Assembly (NCBI RefSeq): GCF_000192435.1
Contig: NZ_AEUD01000009.1
Location: forward strand, 107,601 to 171,600
Direction: 5' to 3'
Origin: Gordonia neofelifaecis NRRL B-59395
Lineage (GTDB): Bacteria > Actinomycetota > Actinomycetes > Mycobacteriales > Mycobacteriaceae
DNA: 64,000 bases
Position numbers and translations under genes: made by a program. Below the pieces are notes generated by a model, which was not told the DNA's origin, did not search any database, and saw only the letters and a program-made list of their open reading frames with translations. Positions 9,503 through 18,359 of this stretch are shown here, in pieces (within the stretch, counting starts at the first letter, position 1; each line of letters opens with the position of its first letter).

Positions 9503-9823
9503 TCAGGACTTGACGAGCCGGGTGATGGCCTTCATGGCCTCATCGACCTTGGCCTCCGCGGCGGCATCGCTTTCGCGGGCGGCTTCGACCACGCAGTGGT
9601 TCATGTGCTCGTGCAGCAGGCCGAGGCCGACGGACTCGAGGGCCTTGGTCATCGCCGACACCTGCGTGAGGATGTCGATGCAGTAGGCCTCCTCGTCCAC
9701 CATTCGCTGCAGACCGCGGGCCTGACCCTCGATCAGCTTGAGCCGACGGATGAACTTGTCCTTCTCCGGCAGATATCCATGGCCTGCGTGACCGTGGGCG
9801 GTCGCCGCGTCATCGGTGGTCAT
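9503..9823 (-). CDS. csoR: CsoR-family copper-sensing repressor
   Basis: A 106-residue all-helical repressor that releases DNA on binding Cu(I). The ligand set is visible as Cys in DEEAYCIDIL and His plus Cys in HMNHC. A His-rich N-terminal segment (TAHGHAGHG) may add metal affinity. I start at ATG 9823, which has GGGAG upstream; the longer GTG reading would start inside the operator. It heads the csoR-copZ-small peptide-copA operon and two palindromes matching CsoR operators lie just upstream, so it is autoregulated. Confidence 0.93.
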   Translation of the reverse strand: MTTDDAATAHGHAGHGYLPEKDKFIRRLKLIEGQARGLQRMVDEEAYCIDILTQVSAMTKALESVGLGLLHEHMNHCVVEAARESDAAAEAKVDEAMKAITRLVKS

Positions 9824-9836
9824 CCCGACTCCCTTC

Positions 9837-9855
9837 GATACCCCCATTGGGTATC
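9837..9855. promoter_or_regulatory. CsoR operator, proximal
   Basis: GATACCC-CCATT-GGGTATC is a perfect 7-bp inverted repeat, 14 bases upstream of the csoR start. It has the TACCC/GGGTA core typical of actinobacterial CsoR sites. Binding here would block transcription or translation initiation of the copper operon. Confidence 0.7.
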
Positions 9856-9891
9856 TTGATTACAGTTCTACACCTCATTCTGCATTACGTC

Positions 9892-9906
9892 TACCCCCTA
9901 GGGGTA
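9892..9906. promoter_or_regulatory. CsoR-like operator, distal
   Basis: TACCCC-CTA-GGGGTA is a second palindrome of the same type, 36 bases further upstream. The pair suggests two repressor tetramers or a site overlapping the -35 region. Confidence 0.6.
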
Positions 9907-9984
9907 TCAGCTCTGGACACGTCTGGGGACCAGCGGGGTTCGAGAGATGAGACGGGCGGTCCCGGAAGCGGAACAGGCGCCGGG

Positions 9985-11265
9985 TCAGCGCGGCTTCAGC
10001 ACGTCGGCGAGCCGTCCGAGCGACTTCGCGACGTCGTGCAGCGCAGCCGAGACCTCTCCGTCGTCACGCGCCTCGGGAAGTGAGCGCACGTGCGCGGCCA
10101 CATCCTCGACGACAGCGGTGACCGACCAGACATCGGTGCTGCCGGGCAGCGGGCGGCGCGCCATCGGGACGCCCATCCGCACCGGATCCCAGCTCGACGA
10201 GATCACCTCGACCATCGGTGTCGTCAGCACGGCCGCGGCACCCGGTCGGACCTGAAGCATCGAGCGATCGACGACCACCTCGGCCGCCGCATCCGCATCG
10301 GCAGGCTCCTCCGCCGCACGATGGCGACTGCGTCTGACCGCGGGCTCGACCGCTTCCTCACCGACAGTCACCTCGGTGACGGGCTCGTCGCGGTCCTTCC
10401 TGCGACGACCGCGCTTCGGCTCCGGCGCCTGCGGCATCTCGACCGGCTCGACGTCGATCACCGGCTCGAAACGCGACGGACCGGAGACCACGGTCTCCTG
10501 TTCGGCGAAACCGGCGGGGTGATGCTCGGCGACATAATCGCCCGGCGACTGCGGCCACGCGGGGGCCGCCGGGTGGAAACTGCTCTCCGGGAAGGCGAGC
10601 AGGTCGGTCTGTGGCAGATTCTTGAGGCTGGGCATGCCCGCGAAGAGATCGTCGAGCGCCGACACCGTCAAACCACTGTTCTCCGGCGGAAGCGGCGGCG
10701 GGAGCTGAGGCGACGGCTCGGCGGTCGGCCGCTGTTCCGCCGGACGTTGCGGCTGCGCCGCACTCGCCAGACCGGCTCGCACCGCCCAGGCCGGCGGCGG
10801 CGCGGAATCGAGCGGCGACCGGGCCTGGTGCGGCGGCCCCGTCTGCGGACCCGCGGCGCGCCGAGGCTCCGCCGGGCTCACCGGAGGCGTCTGGTGACGA
10901 CCGCGGTCAGGACCCGACGGAGGCCGAGCCCCGGTGTCCTCGCTCGCCGGGAAGTCCCGACCGAGCGGTGCCGCGTACCGGTGCGGACCGCCGTGACCGG
11001 CGAAGAACAGGCACGGCGCACCGTCGAGCGCCTGCGCCGGGCATTCGAACTCGTTCGCCAGATTCTGGGCGCCGCGCGCGTAGTCGTCCCACAGGAGCCA
11101 CTGACGACGACCGGAATGATTCTGAGCACCGTCGGAGCCGTGCACGCCGGCATGCCCGGCGGGCAGAACGCAGGCGACCAGCCAGTCGTGCGCGGGTGTC
11201 AGGCGGAGCGAGGCACGTTCATCCAGGGTGGCGACGATCGAGGACCAGCAACCACCACCGCGCAT
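9985..11265 (-). CDS. Hypothetical Pro-rich protein with C..GHxGxH motifs
   Basis: A 426-residue protein of unknown function. The N-terminal ~110 residues contain two copies of a Cys/His pattern, CVLPAGHAGVHG and CLFFAGHGGPHRY, each followed by a Trp- or Tyr-containing stretch. This looks like small zinc-binding or structural modules seen in other actinobacterial proteins. A long Pro/Ala/Arg-rich disordered linker follows, with a basic patch KRGRRRKDRD near residue 300. It ends in a compact domain finishing SLGRLADVLKPR. No signal peptide or membrane helix is visible. The ATG at 11265 is chosen over an upstream Arg/Trp-rich extension that overlaps nadB. Confidence 0.7.
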   Translation of the reverse strand: MRGGGCWSSIVATLDERASLRLTPAHDWLVACVLPAGHAGVHGSDGAQNHSGRRQWLLWDDYARGAQNLANEFECPAQALDGAPCLFFAGHGGPHRYAAPLGRDFPASEDTGARPPSGPDRGRHQTPPVSPAEPRRAAGPQTGPPHQARSPLDSAPPPAWAVRAGLASAAQPQRPAEQRPTAEPSPQLPPPLPPENSGLTVSALDDLFAGMPSLKNLPQTDLLAFPESSFHPAAPAWPQSPGDYVAEHHPAGFAEQETVVSGPSRFEPVIDVEPVEMPQAPEPKRGRRRKDRDEPVTEVTVGEEAVEPAVRRSRHRAAEEPADADAAAEVVVDRSMLQVRPGAAAVLTTPMVEVISSSWDPVRMGVPMARRPLPGSTDVWSVTAVVEDVAAHVRSLPEARDDGEVSAALHDVAKSLGRLADVLKPR

Positions 11266-11302
11266 TGCACAACACCTTCCCGTGAGTCTTTCTGCGACGA
11301 GT

Positions 11303-12931
11303 CTACGGAGCGCCCCCGACACTGACCATAGGCCCAGCGTCCCCGGCACGAACTGTCGCCATCCCCAACGCCGCCACTTCCACAAGTCGGTCGTCCGCAC
11401 GACAGAATCGCCGCGGCGCGGCTTGCCGAGCGGCCCACGGGAAGTCGGCCCGATAATGGCACCCGCGCGACTCCTCGCGAGCGAGAGCGGCCGCGACCAC
11501 CGCCCGGGCCGTGAGAGTCAGATTCGCGTCTTCGATGTCCGCGACCGTGTCGAGGGCGCGCATCGGCGCGGCGTCCAGCAGCGCCGCCAGTCGAGTGAGC
11601 CCCTCCGCCGTCCGGTCCAGTGCCGCCGCCCCCGACATGGCGTCCTGCAGCACGGTGCGATCGCACGCCGGGAGCGCGGTCAACGCAGGCACCTCCGGAT
11701 ACGACGGCGCCGTATGCGCGAGGGCCGCGGCGGACCGCGCCGCCACTCCGCCCATCACCAGGCCTTCGAGCAGGCTGTTCGACGCGAGCCTATTCCCACC
11801 GTGCAGGCCGGTACGGGCCACCTCGCCTGCGGCCAGCAGTCCCGGAACACTCGTGCGGGCGCCACCGTCGGTCACCACTCCGCCGCACAGGTAGTGCGCA
11901 CCTGGGACCACCGGCAGCCGCTCGCCCACGATGTCCAGGCCCGATGCCCGGACTCCGGCGGTCACGGTCGGGAATCGTCCCTCGAAGTCGTCGATCGCCG
12001 AGATGTCGAGCCAGACATGCGGCGAGCCGGTGCGCCGCATCGCCGCGGTCACCGCCCGCGCGACGACGTCCCGCGGAGCGAGGTCGCCCAGCGGATGGAC
12101 GCCGGCGGTGACCGACCGGCCGTCGGCGTCGACGAGCACGCCGCCCTCGCCGCGAACCGCTTCACTGACCAGCGTCCGCCGACCGCGGGCTCCGGGCACG
12201 TACAGCATCGTCGGGTGGAACTGCACGAACTCCAGGTCCGCCACCTCGGCGCCGGCGCGCAGCGCGAGCGCGATGCCGTCGCCGGTGGATCCCGACGGAT
12301 TCGTGGTCGCCGAGTAGACGTGACCGAGTCCACCCGTCGCGAGGAGCACCGACGACGCCCACAGCGCAGCACGGACGCCGGACCGGACGTACTCCAGCCC
12401 GGCGGCACGACCGCCGGCGGTGAGGATCTGCGTGACGGTCGCGTGGTCGATCACCCGGACCGATGACTGCGCGACGGCGGCGGCGAGTGCCTCCTGCACG
12501 CGCGCGCCGGTCGCGTCGCCGCCGGCGTGGATGATCCGGCGGACGCTGTGCCCGCCCTCACGGGTCCGCAGGAACCGGCCCGCCGCGTCGATGTCGAACT
12601 CGGCTCCCCAGCGGACCAACTGGTCGACCGCCTCCCAGCCGGCGGCCAGAATCGGTTCCGTCGCAACCGGATCCGTGAGGCCGGCGCCCGCAGCGAGGGT
12701 GTCCGACAGATGCAGCGCCACCGAGTCGTCGACGTCGCCGGGATCCACGACGGCGATCCCGCCCTGCGCGTAGAACGTGGACGTCGAGTGCTCCGCGCCG
12801 GGCGGCGCCCAGGCCCAGCCCTTCGTCAGCACCGTGACCGACAGCCCGTGGCTCGCCGCCACGAGCGCAGCCGTCAGACCGGCGACGCCTGCGCCGACCA
12901 CCACCAGGTCGACGTGGATCTGCTCGCTCAT
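11303..12931 (-). CDS. nadB: L-aspartate oxidase
   Basis: Oxidises L-aspartate to iminoaspartate with FAD, the first step of de novo NAD synthesis. The 542-residue protein has the dinucleotide motif VVGAGVAGLTAA near the N-terminus, STSTFYAQGG, EFVQFHPTMLY, and the hallmark GLHGGNRLASNSLLEGLV. GGGAG precedes the ATG. Its usual partners nadA and nadC are not in the window, so it is detached from the common nadABC order. Confusion with succinate dehydrogenase flavoprotein is unlikely given these motifs and the absence of other sdh genes. Confidence 0.92.
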   Translation of the reverse strand: MSEQIHVDLVVVGAGVAGLTAALVAASHGLSVTVLTKGWAWAPPGAEHSTSTFYAQGGIAVVDPGDVDDSVALHLSDTLAAGAGLTDPVATEPILAAGWEAVDQLVRWGAEFDIDAAGRFLRTREGGHSVRRIIHAGGDATGARVQEALAAAVAQSSVRVIDHATVTQILTAGGRAAGLEYVRSGVRAALWASSVLLATGGLGHVYSATTNPSGSTGDGIALALRAGAEVADLEFVQFHPTMLYVPGARGRRTLVSEAVRGEGGVLVDADGRSVTAGVHPLGDLAPRDVVARAVTAAMRRTGSPHVWLDISAIDDFEGRFPTVTAGVRASGLDIVGERLPVVPGAHYLCGGVVTDGGARTSVPGLLAAGEVARTGLHGGNRLASNSLLEGLVMGGVAARSAAALAHTAPSYPEVPALTALPACDRTVLQDAMSGAAALDRTAEGLTRLAALLDAAPMRALDTVADIEDANLTLTARAVVAAALAREESRGCHYRADFPWAARQAAPRRFCRADDRLVEVAALGMATVRAGDAGPMVSVGGAP

Positions 12932-13078
12932 GCTTCACTCCCGCCGAGTTATCGACTGACAATCGAAAACGTGGTGCCGAGCGTACGCCGACGTGAGCCG
13001 GAGCACTACCCCGGGTTCGCCGCGAGGGCACCACCACCCCGGCGGCGCGAGCAGCGTGGTCGAATCCTGTTCGCCCAC

Positions 13079-13084
13079 TACACT
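13079..13084 (+). promoter_or_regulatory. Candidate -10 box for the ABC1 kinase gene
   Basis: TACACT fits TANNNT and lies 9 bases before the GTGATG start of the kinase gene, which has no Shine-Dalgarno sequence. A leaderless or near-leaderless transcript is plausible. Confidence 0.35.
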
Positions 13085-13096
13085 TGGCTGATTGTG

Positions 13097-14497
13097 ATGA
13101 CCAACCAGGAAGCGCCCAGCGCGCCGGCCCGCCATCGGCTGCCCGGCGTCTCCGCGGTCACCGAGGTCACCCGATTCACCACGACCGCCGGACACGCGGC
13201 CTTCGGAGTCGGTCGTCTGGTCGCCGATTCCGTCGCCGGACTCGCACGCGGCCGACGCCCGGGTACCGCGACGGTCGCGCACGAGGTGCGGCGGACGTTC
13301 GAGCACCTCGGCCCCACCTACGTGAAGCTCGGCCAGTTGATCGCGTCCAGCCCCGGCGTCTTCGGCACGACCATGGCCGACGAGTTCGCGACGCTGCTCG
13401 ACCAGGTGCGGCCGGCCGACGCCGAAGCCGTCCGCCGGGTGTTCGTCGAAGATCTCGGCGCCCAGCCCGAGGACGTCTTCGCCGAGTTCGACATGGAGCC
13501 GATCGCCTCCGCCTCCATCGCGCAGGTGCACACCGCCACGTTGAAGAGCGGCGAGGAGGTCGTGGTCAAGATCCAGCGGCCCGGCATCGCCGACCGGCTC
13601 GCCCCCGACGTCGCGATCCTGGAGCGGCTCGCCGGTCTGATCGAGATGTCCGAATACGGGCGGATGCTCAGCGCCCGCCACGTCGTGCAGGACTTCGCCG
13701 ACGGCCTCGACTCCGAACTCGACTTCCGCAATGAGGCTGCGACCATGGCCGAATGGTTCGACTGCCTCCAGCCGGGCCCGTTCGGCGACCGGGTCCGCGT
13801 ACCTGCGGTGTACGACGACCTCACCACCGCGCGCGTACTCACCATGGAACGCATCTACGCCACCCGGATCGACGACGTCCGCGCCGTGCGGGCCGCCGGA
13901 CACGACGGCGAGACGCTGTGCCGCAATCTGCTGCTGTCCCTGCTCGACTCGGCGTTCCACGGCGGACTCTTCCACGGCGATCTGCACGCGGGCAACGTTC
14001 TGGTGGACGCGGACGGAAAGCTGGTGATGCTCGACTTCGGCATCGTCGGCCGCTTCGACGCTCGGACGCGGCGGATTCTGCGTCAGCTGGTGGTCGACCT
14101 CGTCGTCAAGCAGGACTACGACTCAGCCGGGCGGGCGATCTTCCTGCTCGGAGCCGTGCACAATCCCGGGTCGACGTCGAAGGGCGCCGCCGATCTGCAG
14201 AGGGTGACCGCGCCCCTGTCGACCACCGAGATGGCCGCGATGTCGTACACCGACCTCGGACGTCAGCTGGCGGCCGTCGCGAAAGCCCACGACGCGCGAC
14301 TTCCCCGAGAATTGGTGCTCGTCGGCAAACAACTGTTGTATGTAGAGAAATACATGAAGCTGCTGGCTCCGCGCTGGAAGGCGATCTCCGATCGCGAGAT
14401 CTACGGCTACATGGCCGGAATCATGAAGGAAGCCGAACGCGACCGCCGCGCTCGCACACCGGCGTCCGGCACGACGAACCGACCGACCACACGCTGA
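13097..14497 (+). CDS. ABC1/AarF (UbiB-like) atypical kinase
   Basis: A 466-residue member of the ABC1/UbiB protein-kinase-like family. Family landmarks are LGPTYVKLGQLIASSPGVF (the KxGQ motif), IASASIAQVHTATLKSGEEV with the nucleotide-loop Ala-rich motif, VVKIQRPG carrying the ATP-contact lysine, FHGDLHAGNVLV as catalytic loop and MLDFGIVGR as the metal-binding DFG. Bacterial members act in quinone or other lipid metabolism, and some are ATPases. The start is ATG 13097 or GTG 13094; no ribosome site is visible. A 30-base gap separates it from the DUF3068 gene, so the two may form an operon. Confidence 0.88.
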   Translation: MTNQEAPSAPARHRLPGVSAVTEVTRFTTTAGHAAFGVGRLVADSVAGLARGRRPGTATVAHEVRRTFEHLGPTYVKLGQLIASSPGVFGTTMADEFATLLDQVRPADAEAVRRVFVEDLGAQPEDVFAEFDMEPIASASIAQVHTATLKSGEEVVVKIQRPGIADRLAPDVAILERLAGLIEMSEYGRMLSARHVVQDFADGLDSELDFRNEAATMAEWFDCLQPGPFGDRVRVPAVYDDLTTARVLTMERIYATRIDDVRAVRAAGHDGETLCRNLLLSLLDSAFHGGLFHGDLHAGNVLVDADGKLVMLDFGIVGRFDARTRRILRQLVVDLVVKQDYDSAGRAIFLLGAVHNPGSTSKGAADLQRVTAPLSTTEMAAMSYTDLGRQLAAVAKAHDARLPRELVLVGKQLLYVEKYMKLLAPRWKAISDREIYGYMAGIMKEAERDRRARTPASGTTNRPTTR

Positions 14498-14527
14498 TCG
14501 AGAAGATACAGAGGAGACGAGAAGGAT

Positions 14528-16069
14528 ATGAAACGTGCCGCGCTGGCATTGCTTGCCTTCCTCGGCGTCGCGTGCATCGTCGCGGCCATCGCCATCCCCA
14601 CCTACCTGGTGCCGAAGCTGAAGGTGGTGCCGCTCGACCTCGACATCACGTCAGTCGCGAGCACCGTCTCGGCCGACGGCGACGCGGGCGACCGCTTCCC
14701 CGCCACCATCTTCGACCGATGCTCGCTCACCAAGTCCAAGGCGGCGACGCTCGACGCCAATCTGACGCAGCAGCGCCGGTCGGTCATCGTCGATCCGTCC
14801 GACAAGAATCAGGCGACGCTCCAGTCCGGCCAGACCGTCCAGATCGACCGCGTGCGTGATTCCTCCGGTAAGGAGCGCGACCTCACGATGGCGTCCAGCG
14901 ACGCCGATCGCAAGTGCGACGACGCGCTGCTCAACGCCACCGTCGACCGCGTGTCGGTCAATCGTGAGACCTCGGCGCCGAACGGCAACGTCAGCGAACT
15001 CCAGGTGGAGCCGATCCCCGAGGGCGGAACAGTTGAAGAGGCCTCGGTGAAGCTGGAGGACCGCAAGGGCTTCCAGTACAAGTTCGGCTTCGACGTGCAG
15101 AAGCGCGATTACTACTACTACGACACCACCACGCGGCAGGACGCGACCGCGAAGTTCGTCGAAGAGAAGACGATCGACGGTGTCAAGACGTATCACTTCG
15201 TCGCCGACGTGCCCGAGACCGACCTCTCGAACCTCCCCGATCCGCAGGGCGACGCCTCGCTCGGCACCATGCTCGACATGCCCGCCAAGTGGTGGGGCAT
15301 CAAGGGCCGGGGTGTGAAGCCGAACGACGTCATCACGATGCACCGCTACGCCAAGGCCACGCGCAACGTGTACGTCGAGCCGACCACCGGCACGATCATC
15401 TACGGCGAAGAGGATCAGGAGCAGTACTTCAAGTCGCCCGACGACAGCGCGGACTCGCCCGCGGCCGTCCGCGACTTCCGGATGGATGCACTGAAGGGCC
15501 GCTTCAAGTGGTCGGACGCGACCGTCTCGCAGCAGGCCGATCGTGCGCAGGGATACCTGAACCAGCTCCGCTGGGGCGGCACCATCGTGCCCATCATCCT
15601 CGGCGTCCTCGGCGTCCTGCTGCTGCTCGCCTGGGCGCTGCTCGTCTGGTTCGGCCGGAAGCGCGGCGGCGAGCCCACCGACGACGGCCTCGCCGGAGAG
15701 CCGACCCCGGACGGCGACGGCGGTTCCGAGGCGGCGACCCCCGAGGAGCAGACCACGGTGATCCCGGGACCGGTCGCCGCGCCCTACGGGCAGTACGCGG
15801 CGGATGACACCACGGTGCTGCCGGCTACCCCGGACGAGTCGTCGACGCAGGCCATTCCCGCCTACGATCCGCTCACGTCACCGATGGACACCTCACAGAC
15901 GGAGGCCTTCAGCGCCCCGGCCGACGGCTTCGGGCCGATTCCGCAGTCGGACGAGCAGCCGTCCGGGTACCCGTACCCGTACGCCGATCCGACCCGCCCG
16001 ATGCCCGACGTCGAGCAGTATCGGCAGGACCCCGACGACGAGGAGCACCCCGGCCGTCACGAGCGCTGA
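14528..16069 (+). CDS. DUF3068 / PorA-family envelope protein
   Basis: A 513-residue membrane protein of the DUF3068 family, which databases often label porin PorA family although function is unproven. There is an N-terminal helix (LALLAFLGVACIVAAIAIPT) and a large extracytoplasmic domain of about 330 residues including WGIKGRGVKPNDVITMHRYA. A second helix (PIILGVLGVLLLLAWALLVW) follows, then a disordered cytoplasmic tail rich in Pro, Gly, Thr and Asp. A GAGGAG-type site precedes the ATG. The family is typical of mycolic-acid bacteria, which supports the taxonomic inference. Confidence 0.85.
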   Translation: MKRAALALLAFLGVACIVAAIAIPTYLVPKLKVVPLDLDITSVASTVSADGDAGDRFPATIFDRCSLTKSKAATLDANLTQQRRSVIVDPSDKNQATLQSGQTVQIDRVRDSSGKERDLTMASSDADRKCDDALLNATVDRVSVNRETSAPNGNVSELQVEPIPEGGTVEEASVKLEDRKGFQYKFGFDVQKRDYYYYDTTTRQDATAKFVEEKTIDGVKTYHFVADVPETDLSNLPDPQGDASLGTMLDMPAKWWGIKGRGVKPNDVITMHRYAKATRNVYVEPTTGTIIYGEEDQEQYFKSPDDSADSPAAVRDFRMDALKGRFKWSDATVSQQADRAQGYLNQLRWGGTIVPIILGVLGVLLLLAWALLVWFGRKRGGEPTDDGLAGEPTPDGDGGSEAATPEEQTTVIPGPVAAPYGQYAADDTTVLPATPDESSTQAIPAYDPLTSPMDTSQTEAFSAPADGFGPIPQSDEQPSGYPYPYADPTRPMPDVEQYRQDPDDEEHPGRHER

Positions 16070-16088
16070 CGATCGGCGCTGGCCCGCC

Positions 16089-16381
16089 GGTTGAGCCGTC
16101 CGGAGCGCAGCGAAGGACGAGTCGAAACCCCGCGACACGGGCCGGATCACAGCTGAGACCCAGCTCGTGCGACATCGGTTTCGACTCGCTCCGCTCGCTC
16201 AACCAACGGGGGGGAGACGCCCCCGCTCAACCAACGGAGGCGACCACCCCACCCCACCCCACGCTGGTTGAGCCGTCCGGAGCGCAGCGAAGGACGAGTC
16301 GAAACCCCGCGACACGGGCCGGGTCGCAGCCGAGACCCAGCCCGCGCCACCCAGGTTTCGACTCGCTCCGCTCGCTCAACC
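16089..16381. repeat. Tandem pair of long palindromic repeats (REP-like)
   Basis: The stretch between the DUF3068 gene and the convergent flavoprotein gene holds no gene. It contains two 116-bp units at 16089-16204 and 16266-16381. Each begins with GGTTGAGCCGTCCGGAGCGC, continues to GAGTCGAAACC, and ends with a 28-base arm of opposite sense starting GGTTTCGACTCGCT and ending CTCAACC. Each unit could fold into a hairpin. Related arms occur at 32911-32991 and, more weakly, at 27236-27331. All three lie at 3' ends of genes, so they may act in termination or mRNA stability. Confidence 0.8.
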
Positions 16382-16475
16382 AACGGAAGGGGACGCCCCC
16401 GGCTCAACGAGCGGAAGGGGACGACTCCACCCCGCTCAACCAACGGGGGACCAACCAGCGGAAGGGCAGACCCCG

Positions 16476-18158
16476 TCAGCCGGTCGTGCGCGACCGTCGT
16501 GCGACGGCGCGGCCCGCGGCGCGGCCGGAGAAGATGCAGCCGCCGAGGAAGGTTCCCTCGAGCGCGTTGTATCCGTGCACGCCACCGCCGCCGAAGCCGG
16601 CGACCTCACCCGCGGCGTACAGGCCGTCGAAGGCACTGCCGTCGGGGCGCATCACCTGGGAGTCGAGGTTGGTCTCCAGCCCGCCGAGCGTCTTGCGGGT
16701 GAGGATGTTGAGCCGCACGGCGATCAGCGGACCGTGTTCGGGGTCGAGCAGCCGGTGCGGCTTCGCGACGCGGACCACCTTGTCTCCCAGATAGTTCCGC
16801 GCATTGTGGACCGCCATCATCTGGGCGTCCTTGCTGTAGGCGTTGTCCACCTGCGAATCGCGCGCGGAGATCAACCGCTCCAGCGTCTGCAGGTCGACGT
16901 GACCGCCGCGGCCGATCTCGTTCATCCCGGCGACCAGATCGGCGAGGTTGTCGCGCACCACGAAGTCGACGCCATGCTTCGTGAACGCCTCCACCGGCCC
17001 CGGCATCCCCTTGGCCAGCCTGCTCTTGGCCGCGGTCTTCAGAGACTTCTCGGTGATGTCGGGGTTCTGCTCTGAGCCGGAGAGCGCGAACTCCTTCTCG
17101 ATGATCGACTTCGTGAGCACGAACCACGAGTAGTCGTAGCCGGTGTCGAGGATCGCCTTCATCGTGGCGTTGGTGTCGAAGCCGGGAAAGTTGGGCGCGG
17201 GCAGCCGATTGCCGTTCGCGTCGAGCCACAGCGACGACGGCCCGGGGATGATGCGGATGGCGTGGTCGGACCAGATCGGATTCCAGTTCTGGATGCCCTC
17301 GGTGTAGTGCCACATCCGGTCGCGGTTCACGATGTTGCCGCCCGCGGCCTCGGTGATCCCGAGCATCCGGCCGTCGACGTAGTCCGGCACACCGGCGATC
17401 ATGAACTCCGGAGCGGGCCCGAGGCGCTCCGTGGGCCAGTTCTCGCGCACCAGATCGTGGTTGTGCCCGATTCCGCCCGAGGTCACGACGACTGCGCCGG
17501 CGCGAAGCTCGAAGTCCTTGACCTCCGTTCGCGAGGTCGGCACACCGCGCTCGGCGTCGGTCGGCTCCAGGACCCGGCCGCGCACGCCGACGACCGTCCC
17601 GTCCTCCACGACCAGCTCATCGACGCGGCGGCGGAAGGCGAATGTGACGAGCCCGCGCTTCTCCGCTTCGAGCACCGGCTCGGCGAAGATCCGGACCACC
17701 TCCGGTCCGGTCCCCCAGGTGAGGTGGAATCGCGGCACCGAGTTGCCGTGACCGTCGGCGAACCCGCCACCGCGCTCGGCCCAGCCGACCACCGGCGTGA
17801 ACCGAAGTCCGAGGTCGTGCAGGTACTGCCGCTTGATGGTCGACGCGAACTCGACGTAGGCGCGCGCCCACTGACGCGGCCAGTAGTCCTCGTCGTCGCG
17901 GTCGAATCCCGCCGACCCCATCCAGTCCTGCAGCGCGAGCTCCGGCGAGTCCTTGACGCCGAGCCGCCGCTGCTCCGGACTGTCGACGAGGAAGAGACCA
18001 CCGAGCGACCAGAACGCCTGACCGCCGAGGTTCTGCCGGTTCTCCTGATCGACGACGATCACTGTGCGTCCCGCCTGGGTCAGCTCATAGGTGGCGACCA
18101 GTCCCGCCAGTCCCGAGCCCACAACGATGGCGTCCGCCGCCTGCGCTTGCTCCGACAC
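16476..18158 (-). CDS. FAD-binding dehydrogenase (Rv0785-like flavoprotein)
   Basis: A 560-residue flavoprotein of the fumarate reductase/ketosteroid dehydrogenase superfamily. The FAD motif is VVGSGLAGLVATYELTQAGR near the N-terminus, followed by a second block GGQAFWSLGGLFLVD. The C-terminus has GLYAAGEVAGFGGGGVHGYN and GGCIFSGRAAG. Length and layout match the mycobacterial FAD-binding dehydrogenase Rv0785 rather than KstD. The GTG at 18158 is chosen because GGAGAGG precedes it and the FAD motif then starts within 15 residues. It is divergent from the acyl-CoA synthetase. The substrate is unknown. Confidence 0.85.
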   Translation of the reverse strand: MSEQAQAADAIVVGSGLAGLVATYELTQAGRTVIVVDQENRQNLGGQAFWSLGGLFLVDSPEQRRLGVKDSPELALQDWMGSAGFDRDDEDYWPRQWARAYVEFASTIKRQYLHDLGLRFTPVVGWAERGGGFADGHGNSVPRFHLTWGTGPEVVRIFAEPVLEAEKRGLVTFAFRRRVDELVVEDGTVVGVRGRVLEPTDAERGVPTSRTEVKDFELRAGAVVVTSGGIGHNHDLVRENWPTERLGPAPEFMIAGVPDYVDGRMLGITEAAGGNIVNRDRMWHYTEGIQNWNPIWSDHAIRIIPGPSSLWLDANGNRLPAPNFPGFDTNATMKAILDTGYDYSWFVLTKSIIEKEFALSGSEQNPDITEKSLKTAAKSRLAKGMPGPVEAFTKHGVDFVVRDNLADLVAGMNEIGRGGHVDLQTLERLISARDSQVDNAYSKDAQMMAVHNARNYLGDKVVRVAKPHRLLDPEHGPLIAVRLNILTRKTLGGLETNLDSQVMRPDGSAFDGLYAAGEVAGFGGGGVHGYNALEGTFLGGCIFSGRAAGRAVARRSRTTG

Positions 18159-18359
18159 CCCGACCAACCTCTCCGCGAAGTCCTGTGGCCCATCGCACAG
18201 GGCCGTCGGCTCCGACACTACCCGTGCGTACCCCGGCCGCAGAGGTGGCGGAAGTCCCGCCGCCGAATCGTGGATCGACGTGCTCGGCCAACTCCCAGCG
18301 ACGACGACGGCGCCGCCCGATACTTGAGACGCAACCAACGAACCATCTCAGGAGGCACC

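Noticed and set aside
12527-13096. Upstream extension of the ABC1 kinase frame
   Set aside because: It is antisense to nadB and Arg/Pro-rich; the family sequence begins near 13097.
15000-16069. Collagen-like or repeat protein in the DUF3068 tail
   Set aside because: The tail is Pro/Gly/Thr/Asp-rich without a regular period; it is only low-complexity sequence.
17262-18359. A 366-codon extension of the very-long-chain acyl-CoA synthetase
   Set aside because: It is antisense to the FAD-binding dehydrogenase, and the GTG at 18360 has AGGAGG directly upstream.
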